DNA of 33,563 nucleotides. It comes from Flavobacteriaceae bacterium. Lineage in GTDB: Bacteria; Bacteroidota; Bacteroidia; Flavobacteriales; Flavobacteriaceae. Location of the stretch: assembly GCA_947461795.1 (NCBI GenBank), contig CANHMG010000015.1:1-33563 (forward strand), given 5' to 3'. The position numbers and the translations under genes are program-made. Shown one piece after another: positions 26,349 to 32,295 of this stretch. Position 1 is the first letter of the stretch; each line of letters begins with the position of its first letter. Under the pieces are notes generated by a model. It ran no database searches. It was not told the DNA's origin and saw only the letters and a program-made list of their open reading frames with translations.

Positions 26349-26771
26349 TTATTTATTAATTTCTACTTTAATCGTATAAGTTTTAGGGTCTATTTTGGTG
26401 CTGTCTTTAGGATAAGGAACCAATTGAATCGATTTTATTTTGGTGATTGGTATTGCTAAAATTTTCGATAACCATGCTTTGTTTTCTTCTATCTTTTTGG
26501 GAGAGAACGTAAGTATTTCTTCATCAATCCATTTTTTGTTTTGAAAAATCGAAACTAACACTTGTGCTTCACCAGCCCAAAAACAATCAACACCTACCGG
26601 GCATCGAGCGTCTGAAATTACTTGCTTTACTACTAATTGGGTTCCTTTCTGTTTTACAATTTTAGTTTGTGTGATAGAAAAATCGGTTAGCTTTTTTGCT
26701 TTCTTGTGTTTTTGTGCCATTCCAGTTAAACTCAGCAAACAGAATACAAAGACATATAGTGCGTTTTTCAT
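26349..26771 (-). CDS. Small secreted protein with RCPxGxxCxWAG motif, function unknown
   Basis: A 140-residue exported protein with a signal peptide of about 19 residues (MKNALYVFVFCLLSLTGMAQ). The mature part is predicted to be mostly beta. Its landmark is SDARCPVGVDCFWAGEA, with two cysteines five apart that could form a disulfide or bind a metal. I have seen the D-x-RCP-x4-C-x-WAG pattern in many small secreted proteins of Bacteroidota but know of no function. The rest has a Lys-rich N-terminus and a C-terminal YPKDSTKIDPKTYTIKVEI. It starts 19 bases after the stop of the DtxR-family regulator with no promoter of its own visible, so it is probably the last gene of an Nramp-regulator operon, and a metal-related role is plausible. 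Confidence 0.75.
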   Translation of the reverse strand: MKNALYVFVFCLLSLTGMAQKHKKAKKLTDFSITQTKIVKQKGTQLVVKQVISDARCPVGVDCFWAGEAQVLVSIFQNKKWIDEEILTFSPKKIEENKAWLSKILAIPITKIKSIQLVPYPKDSTKIDPKTYTIKVEINK

Positions 26772-26790
26772 TTGGATTGTTTAAATATAA

Positions 26791-27444
26791 TTAAATCAAT
26801 TTTACAAAAAGATTACTGGCAATTTTGTTCGAAATTACCATTTCTTTTGAATCGATTATAATTTTTAAAGATAAATCAAAATCTTCTTTCGAAAGCAATT
26901 TTATTGAGGAACCTAATGCAATTTTATTGGTGTCTAAATATTTTAAGAAAGCGGCAGAAGAATCTTTGACGCCAACACAAATTCCTTTTTGGCCTATTTC
27001 AATTTCAGATAGCAACACTTTTTCAATCGTAATGATATTGCCCTCGCTATCTGGAATTGGATCTCCATGTGGATCTTTTGTAGGATTTCCTAAATAATTT
27101 GCTAATTTATTGATGAGTTCTTCGGATTTGATATGTTCTAATTGTTCTGCAATATCATGCACTTCATCCCATGGGAAGTGCAATTTTTCGACTAAAAAAA
27201 CTTCCCACAATCGATGCTTGCGCACAATCATTTTAGCGGCAATTTGCCCTTTATTTGTTAGTGAAACACCTTGATATTTCTTATAATGAATCCAATCTTT
27301 GTCGGCTAATTTTTTCAACATATCCGTTACCGAAGATGCCTTTGTTTCCATTTTTTCGGCAATGGCATTCGTACTCACTTCTGTTTCGGAAACTGTTGTG
27401 AGATGATAAATTGTTTTTAAATAATTTTCTTCTGATAAAGTCAT
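26791..27444 (-). CDS. DtxR/MntR-family metal-dependent transcriptional regulator
   Basis: A 217-residue regulator. Start chosen: ATG at 27444 (MTLSEENYLKTIYHL), where family similarity begins; the in-frame extension upstream runs into the family A repeat. The N-terminal winged helix (1-65) has SSVTDMLKKLADKDWIHY as recognition region. The dimerisation/metal-binding domain contains His77, Glu81, His96, Glu100, Glu103 and His104, the expected metal ligands. A C-terminal FeoA/SH3-like domain covers about 142-217. The position that is Asp8 in MntR and Met10 in DtxR is Asn7 here, so metal preference cannot be read directly. It lies downstream of the Nramp gene on the same strand and probably represses metal uptake genes when Mn(II) or Fe(II) is plentiful. 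Confidence 0.93.
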   Translation of the reverse strand: MTLSEENYLKTIYHLTTVSETEVSTNAIAEKMETKASSVTDMLKKLADKDWIHYKKYQGVSLTNKGQIAAKMIVRKHRLWEVFLVEKLHFPWDEVHDIAEQLEHIKSEELINKLANYLGNPTKDPHGDPIPDSEGNIITIEKVLLSEIEIGQKGICVGVKDSSAAFLKYLDTNKIALGSSIKLLSKEDFDLSLKIIIDSKEMVISNKIASNLFVKLI

Positions 27445-27481
27445 GTTAATTAAGGATTTGGGGTCTTGATTGGGTGTGATT

Positions 27482-27597
27482 CTAGCCCCGATAGCAGCCG
27501 ATATCCTTTTTTGAGTGAGGTACGAAGACAAAAAAGATAAAGGCGAATTGCTGTGCCAGTTCGGCTTTCAGCCTCGGGTGCGGGAATTAGCTCCTAA
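27482..27597 (+). repeat. Dispersed hairpin repeat, family A, copy 2
   Basis: The left end (CTAGCCCCGATAG, CGATATCCTTTT) and right end (GCGGGAATTAGCTCCTAA) match copies 1 and 3, but the interior is longer and different (about 116 bases in all). The central hairpin is an 8-bp stem (27506-27513 with 27529-27536). It fills most of the gap between the Nramp gene and the regulator and provides the Nramp stop codon. Confidence 0.8.
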
Positions 27598-29465
27598 TTT
27601 TTGATAATAAATAATGGAATTATAATTTCATGGCGCACTTGATCTACAGTGGTTCCGAACAACAAATCTTTGAAGGTATGATGCCCGTGAGTTCCCATAA
27701 TTAGAATGTCAAAATCGCCATCATTAATGGTTTTCGAAATGATTTTACCTGGTTTACCGAAACCTAATTTGGTCGTTACTTGATAGCCTTTGTCGGTCAA
27801 CATTTTATAATACTCGAAGAGTAATTTTTCGTCGATGGTAGTTTCGTGATCGATGATTGTACTCCCGTACATCATGGCTCCGACAGTTTCTACGACGTGT
27901 ATTAAGGTGTAATTAGCGTCTTTTCCTCCTATATCAATTGCATGTTGTAGTGCTTTTTCATCTGCTGAAGAAAAATCGACGGTAACCGCAATATTTTTTT
28001 TAGTAGTACTTGATATTGGGGAGAATTTTAAGGTAACATGGTGTGGAGAATGATTTTCAATTTGTGGTTTGGCTTTCGTTAGCAAGGGTTGGAAAACGAT
28101 ATAAAGTAACAATACTAAAAACCCAATAGCTATTGGAACTACAGTGAAGCACAATACCGCTGGGTTTTCAGAAGTATCCAACCAACCGGTGATTTCATCG
28201 TAAACGAGTTTAACATTTAAAGAAACAATGATGCCTGCAATAAGCCAAGCAGCAATTTGAGTTGGTCTGCTAATATGAAACCCATTCATCTTGGATTTAT
28301 CACTTACGAAGTGAATCAACGGAATGATAGCGAAACCGAGTTGCAAACTCAAAATCACTTGACTTAAAATCAGCATTTTTCCGGTGACACTTTCTCCATA
28401 AACCGAAATGATAATTACTGCTGGAACGATAGCAATAAGTCTGGTGATAATTCGTCTTACCCACGGTTGAATTCTTAGATTAAGATAGCCTTCCATCACG
28501 ATTTGACCTGCTAAAGTTCCCGTAATTGTCGAGCTTTGTCCTGCGGCAATTAAGGCAACTGCAAACAAGATTGGCGCCCATTTGTTACCAAGAACAGGTT
28601 CTAAAAAACGATAGGCATCTTGAATTTCGGCTACTTCAAACATACCGTTTCTATAGAAAGTTGCTGCCGCTAGAATTAAAATGGCGGCATTGACAAAGAA
28701 AGCTAAATTCAATGCAATGGCACTGTCAATAAAATTATACTTTAAGGCTTGTTTGATTCCAGTCTTACTTCTGTCGAATTTTCGAGTTTGAACCAAAGAG
28801 GAATGCAGGTATAAATTATGAGGCATTACTGTTGCTCCGATGATTCCGATGGCGATATACAAAGCTGCTTCGTTTGGAAGAGATGGAATCAATCCATAAA
28901 TTATTTTTGGCAATTCAGGTTTTGCAAATATCATTTCGAAAATAAAGGAAAATCCAATAATCATTACTAAGGCAATGATAAATGCTTCCATTTTTCGCAT
29001 TCCTTTATTAATAAGAAACAACAATAAAAAAGTGTCTAATACAGTGATCATTACACCTTGTATCAGTGGAATATCAAATAATAAATTGATTCCAATAGCC
29101 ATTCCTAATACTTCGGCTAAATCGCAGGCTGCAATGGCGATTTCGGCTAAAAAATAAAGTATGTAATTAATAAATGTCGAATACGTTTCCCGGGAAGCTT
29201 GTGCCAAATCGCGTTGCGTAACTATTCCCAATCGTGCGCTTAGACTTTGTAACAGCAACGCCATGATATTACTCATCAACAAAACCCATAGCAACGCATA
29301 ACCAAATTGACTTCCTCCCGCGATATCAGTAGCCCAATTGCCCGGATCCATATAACCAACACTCACGAGATAGGCTGGGCCAAAAAAGGCGAGAATTTTT
29401 CTGAAAACAGTGGTTTTATTTTGAGTAGGTACCGATTGATTTACTTCTTCTAAAGACTTGCTCAT
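27594..29465 (-). CDS. Nramp family divalent metal transporter fused to a UspA domain
   Basis: A 623-residue inner-membrane Mn(II)/Fe(II) proton symporter. ATG at 29465 is used; the in-frame TTG at 29483 is the end of the TATATTTG promoter box. Eleven or so helices carry the metal-site motifs DPGN (40-43, in DPGNWAT) and MPH (214-216, in ATVMPHNLYLHSSLV). After the last helix (about residue 460) a linker leads to a cytosolic universal-stress-protein domain (489-623) with the ATP-binding pattern GTHG-x9-GTT at 591-606. Plain bacterial MntH is about 410-430 residues, so the tail is a true fusion and may sense ATP or stress. Followed by the DtxR-type regulator; divergent from the outer-membrane protein across a candidate operator. 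Confidence 0.95.
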   Translation of the reverse strand: MSKSLEEVNQSVPTQNKTTVFRKILAFFGPAYLVSVGYMDPGNWATDIAGGSQFGYALLWVLLMSNIMALLLQSLSARLGIVTQRDLAQASRETYSTFINYILYFLAEIAIAACDLAEVLGMAIGINLLFDIPLIQGVMITVLDTFLLLFLINKGMRKMEAFIIALVMIIGFSFIFEMIFAKPELPKIIYGLIPSLPNEAALYIAIGIIGATVMPHNLYLHSSLVQTRKFDRSKTGIKQALKYNFIDSAIALNLAFFVNAAILILAAATFYRNGMFEVAEIQDAYRFLEPVLGNKWAPILFAVALIAAGQSSTITGTLAGQIVMEGYLNLRIQPWVRRIITRLIAIVPAVIIISVYGESVTGKMLILSQVILSLQLGFAIIPLIHFVSDKSKMNGFHISRPTQIAAWLIAGIIVSLNVKLVYDEITGWLDTSENPAVLCFTVVPIAIGFLVLLLYIVFQPLLTKAKPQIENHSPHHVTLKFSPISSTTKKNIAVTVDFSSADEKALQHAIDIGGKDANYTLIHVVETVGAMMYGSTIIDHETTIDEKLLFEYYKMLTDKGYQVTTKLGFGKPGKIISKTINDGDFDILIMGTHGHHTFKDLLFGTTVDQVRHEIIIPLFIIKN

Positions 29466-29480
29466 CGTGTTTGTTTTAAG

Positions 29481-29488
29481 CAAATATA
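29481..29488 (-). promoter_or_regulatory. Candidate -7 promoter element of the Nramp gene
   Basis: The minus strand reads TATATTTG, 15 bases upstream of the Nramp ATG at 29465. No -33 TTG is evident. The palindromic candidate operator begins 27 bases further upstream. Confidence 0.5.
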
Positions 29489-29501
29489 AAAATAAATTTG
29501 A

Positions 29502-29535
29502 TTTAGGTAAATATTTTTTTAGGTTTGTCTAAAAA
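29502..29535. promoter_or_regulatory. Candidate DtxR/MntR-type operator in the divergent Nramp promoter region
   Basis: A perfect palindrome, TTTTTAG (29516-29522) and CTAAAAA (29529-29535), with spacer GTTTGT. A second TTTAGG half-site is at 29502-29507, 16 bases from the TTTAGG inside the palindrome (29518-29523). TTAGG half-sites are typical of DtxR/IdeR operators. The palindrome contains TAGGTTTG (29520-29527), a TAnnTTTG -7 box for the plus-strand gene at 29547. The binding protein is inferred to be the regulator at 26791-27444. Confidence 0.55.
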
Positions 29536-29546
29536 TTATTAAGACT

Positions 29547-30290
29547 ATGAATTTTATTAAACTTTCATTGTTTTTCCTTTATACTCAAGTAGTGATTGCT
29601 CAGAAAGCGGAACCCATTCAAGCGGATCGCCCAGATCAAACAGAAACACCTACTTTGGTTCCGAAAAGAATGTTTCAATTGGAAGCGGGATTTAGTTATC
29701 AAAGAAATAAAACCAATAGCACCTCATTGGCTTTACCTTCTGCTTTGTGGAAATATGGTGTGAATGAAAATTTTGAATTGCGACTGATTACAGAATTTGT
29801 GGTTGATAAAGAGTTTGAAACAAAAACTTCCGGTATCAATCCAATATTAATTGGATGCAAAATAAAAATTTCAGAAGAAAAAGGAATTTTTCCTAAGACA
29901 TCATTTATTGGTCACATGTCCATTCCAAATGCCGCTTCAACTTCTTATAAAACAAATTTTTTTGCACCTGAATTTCGTTTTGTCATGCAACATACTTTAT
30001 CGGAACGACTTTCTTTGAGCTATAATTTAGGAAGTGAATGGGATGGAGTAACTCCAGAAGCCACATTCATTTATACCTTAACAACTGGTTATGCTGTTAC
30101 GGAAAAAATCGGTTCGTATTTAGAATTATTTGGATTTGCGCCCCAAAAACAAATTGCCAACCATACTGTAGATGGTGGAATTACCTATTTGATTACAAAT
30201 GATTTTATGTTAGATTTGTCTTCAGGTGTCGGTCTAACCGAATTGGCTCCTGATTATTATTGCGCTTTCGGGTTTTCATTTAGAATGTAA
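29547..30290 (+). CDS. Outer-membrane 'transporter' family protein (phenol-degradation MetA-like)
   Basis: A 247-residue exported protein with a signal peptide of about 18 residues (MNFIKLSLFFLYTQVVIAQ). The mature start has the family hallmark IQADRPDQTETP, followed by alternating beta strands (QLEAGFSYQRN, FELRLITEFVV, LSLSYNLGSEW). It ends FGFSFRM with a penultimate-type aromatic, as in small outer-membrane barrels. This family is often labelled a transporter or MetA-pathway protein, but its cargo is unknown. The -7 box of its promoter lies inside a palindrome shared with the Nramp control region, so it may be metal-regulated. One base separates its stop from the lycopene cyclase start. 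Confidence 0.82.
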   Translation: MNFIKLSLFFLYTQVVIAQKAEPIQADRPDQTETPTLVPKRMFQLEAGFSYQRNKTNSTSLALPSALWKYGVNENFELRLITEFVVDKEFETKTSGINPILIGCKIKISEEKGIFPKTSFIGHMSIPNAASTSYKTNFFAPEFRFVMQHTLSERLSLSYNLGSEWDGVTPEATFIYTLTTGYAVTEKIGSYLELFGFAPQKQIANHTVDGGITYLITNDFMLDLSSGVGLTELAPDYYCAFGFSFRM

Positions 30291-30291
30291 C

Positions 30292-31434
30292 ATGCAACAC
30301 TATCACTATATTTTCACAGGAACCGGATTGTCAACTTTAATGACGGTTCGTGAAATGATACGTTCAGGAAATTTTAAAAACCAATCCATTTTACTTATTG
30401 ATCATGAGGCTAAAAAAACCAATGACAGAACTTGGTGTTTTTGGGAAATAGAGAATTCCTTTCCAAATTTAATTCATAAAAAATGGGAGAAAGCATACTT
30501 TAAAAACGATTCCTTTGATAAGGAAATGGATTTGAATCCTTATCATTATGTTATGTTAAAAGGATTGGATTTTTATAATTCCGTTTTTGAGGAAATTTCA
30601 AAAGAATCCAACATTACTTTCTTGCAAGAAAAAGTGATTGATTTTGAAGAACTCGGTTCTCATTGTTTGGTAAAAACAGCATCGCAAAACTTCACTTGCA
30701 ATCGAATTATCAATTCTATTTTTAATGCCGATTTTGTTACACAACAATCGAAATATCCTATACTTCAACAACATTTTGTGGGTTGGTTTATCAAAAGTAA
30801 CCAAGCGGTATTCAATCCGAGTTGTGCTACTTTTATGGATTTTTCAATCCAACAAAAAGGAAACACTCGCTTTATGTATGTATTGCCTTTTTCTAAAAAC
30901 GAAGCTTTGATTGAATACACCTTATTTTCGAAAGACGTATTGCCAAAATCAGACTATGAGAAAGCCATTCAAGAATATATCCAAAATCTTGGAATAACAG
31001 AATACGAGATCATCGAAAAAGAACAAGGTTCTATTCCCATGACCTGTTACCCTTTTTGGAAACACAATACTAAAAACATTATCAACATTGGTTCTGCAGG
31101 CGGTTGGACTAAAGCAAGTACAGGTTTTACTTTTAAAAACACAACGAAAAAATCGAAAATATTGTGTTCTTTTTTGGAAACTGAAAAAGACTTTAGATTG
31201 TTTCATAAAAAAGATAAGTTTTGGTTTTACGATCTGTTACTATTAGACATTTTATACAAACACAACGAGTTGGGCAGTGTTATTTTTTCTGCTTTATTTC
31301 AAAAAGGAAATTCAACTTTGATTTTTAAATTTCTCGATGAAGACACTTCAATATGGGAAGATTTACAAGTTATTTGGAAATGTCCAAAAGCTCTTTTTGT
31401 CAAAGCTTTAGTTGGTAGAATTTTCCGTTTTTAA
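30292..31434 (+). CDS. crtY: Lycopene beta-cyclase
   Basis: A 380-residue flavoprotein that closes both ends of lycopene to give beta-carotene, the precursor of zeaxanthin in yellow flavobacteria. The FAD-binding start is YIFTGTGLSTLM (GTGLS at 10-14). The CrtY hallmark NDRTWCFWE is at 44-52. The later signature IGSAGGWTKASTGFTF binds the cofactor and faces the substrate. Length is normal for CrtY. It is read with the outer-membrane protein one base upstream. Carotenoid genes crtB and crtI are not nearby, so this cyclase stands apart from any cluster in this window. The odd partner and the shared metal-type promoter are the unusual features. Confidence 0.93.
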   Translation: MQHYHYIFTGTGLSTLMTVREMIRSGNFKNQSILLIDHEAKKTNDRTWCFWEIENSFPNLIHKKWEKAYFKNDSFDKEMDLNPYHYVMLKGLDFYNSVFEEISKESNITFLQEKVIDFEELGSHCLVKTASQNFTCNRIINSIFNADFVTQQSKYPILQQHFVGWFIKSNQAVFNPSCATFMDFSIQQKGNTRFMYVLPFSKNEALIEYTLFSKDVLPKSDYEKAIQEYIQNLGITEYEIIEKEQGSIPMTCYPFWKHNTKNIINIGSAGGWTKASTGFTFKNTTKKSKILCSFLETEKDFRLFHKKDKFWFYDLLLLDILYKHNELGSVIFSALFQKGNSTLIFKFLDEDTSIWEDLQVIWKCPKALFVKALVGRIFRF

Positions 31435-31497
31435 TCTCCCTATTCAATCATAACAAATCTTTATGATTTCTTTAATTCGATACTTTAGAAATCTCTT

Positions 31498-31505
31498 TAT
31501 CTTTG
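31498..31505 (+). promoter_or_regulatory. Candidate -7 promoter element of the bacilliredoxin
   Basis: TATCTTTG matches TAnnTTTG and ends 24 bases before the ATG at 31530. The TTG that could be misread as a start at 31503 is the end of this box. Confidence 0.5.
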
Positions 31506-31529
31506 CTTTTGAAATTTAATATCAAAATT

Positions 31530-31940
31530 ATGTATCCAGAAGAAATGGTAAAACCAATGAAAGCAGAACTCTCAGAAGTTGGTTTTCAAGAATTATATAG
31601 TGCTGAAGCCGTTGAAAACGCTTTAAAATTAGAAGGAACAACTTTAGTAGTCGTAAATTCAGTTTGTGGTTGTGCGGCAAGAAATGCTCGTCCAGGGGCA
31701 AAAATGAGTTTAGAGGGTGCTAAAAAACCCGATCATTTAATCACTGTTTTTGCAGGAGTTGATAGAGAAGCGGTAGATGCTGCCAGACAGCATATGTTTC
31801 CTTTTCCTCCGTCGTCACCAAGTATGGCATTGTTCAAAAATGGTGAATTGGTGCACATGTTAGAGCGCCATCACATTGAAGGTCGCCCTGCGGAGTTAAT
31901 CGCGGAGAACTTGAAAGACGCTTATGAAGAGTTTTGTTAA
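31530..31940 (+). CDS. BrxA/BrxB family bacilliredoxin (YphP/YqiW-like)
   Basis: A 136-residue cytosolic thioredoxin-like protein. The ATG at 31530 gives the family's standard N-terminus MYPEEMVKPM; an upstream in-frame TTG belongs to the promoter. The active site is Cys46-Gly-Cys48 (NSVCGCAARNARPG), the CGC motif that defines bacilliredoxins. FPFPPSSPSMALFKNGELVHMLERHHIEG is the conserved second half of the fold. In Firmicutes these enzymes remove bacillithiol from oxidised proteins; in Bacteroidota bacillithiol is made by some lineages, so the same role is likely but inferred. Single-gene unit with its own promoter and terminator. An extra cysteine is the last residue. Confidence 0.93.
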   Translation: MYPEEMVKPMKAELSEVGFQELYSAEAVENALKLEGTTLVVVNSVCGCAARNARPGAKMSLEGAKKPDHLITVFAGVDREAVDAARQHMFPFPPSSPSMALFKNGELVHMLERHHIEGRPAELIAENLKDAYEEFC

Positions 31941-31960
31941 GAATTCAATCTTAAATTTAT

Positions 31961-31990
31961 AAAAGCCAGACGTTATTGTTTGGCTTTTTT
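31961..31990 (+). terminator. Rho-independent terminator of the bacilliredoxin gene
   Basis: A stem AAAAGCCAGA (31961-31970) pairs with TTTGGCTTTT (31979-31988), one G-T pair, with an 8-base loop and a T run. It is 20 bases after the stop codon and directly before repeat family A copy 3. Confidence 0.85.
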
Positions 31991-31991
31991 A

Positions 31992-32074
31992 TTAGGAGCT
32001 AATCCCGCTATCCACTAAATATTTTGTTCTGAACGCCAGAACAAAAGGATATCGTTCCTATCGGGGCTAGGGCC
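31992..32074 (-). repeat. Dispersed hairpin repeat, family A, copy 3 (inverted)
   Basis: On the plus strand it begins TTAGGAGCTAATCCCGCTA and ends CTATCGGGGCTAGGGCC; its reverse complement matches copy 1 over nearly its full length. The central hairpin is a perfect 9-bp stem (32022-32030 with 32038-32046), loop of 7. It lies in the 355-base gene-free stretch 31941-32295, which also holds a terminator, the family B inverted repeat and the trhO promoter. Confidence 0.87.
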
Positions 32075-32110
32075 ATCCACATATTATGCCGTTCCACGAA
32101 GACTTGGCGC

Positions 32111-32158
32111 CTTTGCGTCTTTGCGAGAAAATTGTAAAGCGCTCGCAAAGACGCAAAG
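32111..32158. repeat. Perfect inverted repeat of the TTTGCGTCTTTGCG family (family B)
   Basis: Arms of 17 bases, CTTTGCGTCTTTGCGAG (32111-32127) and its exact complement (32142-32158), around a 14-base loop. A further partial copy follows at 32208-32223 (CTTGCGCTCTTTGCGG). A degraded copy lies at 6514-6537. Such TTTGCG-rich repeats are familiar in intergenic DNA of flavobacteria; their function is not known to me. Confidence 0.85.
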
Positions 32159-32208
32159 ACGCAACGAAACTAGGACCTATTTATATTAGTATTCTTCCAA
32201 AAAAATCC

Positions 32209-32239
32209 TTGCGCTCTTTGCGGTAAAACTTTATCTTTG
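32209..32239 (+). promoter_or_regulatory. Promoter of trhO
   Basis: TTG (32209-32211), a 20-base spacer and TATCTTTG (32232-32239), a full TAnnTTTG match. The -33 TTG comes from the partial family B repeat, so the repeat may contribute to the promoter. The leader to the ATG at 32296 is about 48 bases. Confidence 0.55.
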
Positions 32240-32295
32240 TCCCGAATTCTTCCATTTAGAGTTCAACAACTATTTCTCACTTAAACGTTTATAGC

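Noticed and set aside
27445..27531. Longer N-terminus for the DtxR-type regulator
   Set aside because: The added 29 residues are translated repeat DNA and spacer; family similarity starts at MTLSEENYLK.
32101..32223. Possible CRISPR array from the repeated TTTGCG/CGCAAAG units
   Set aside because: Units are inverted rather than direct, with no regular spacers, and there are no cas genes.
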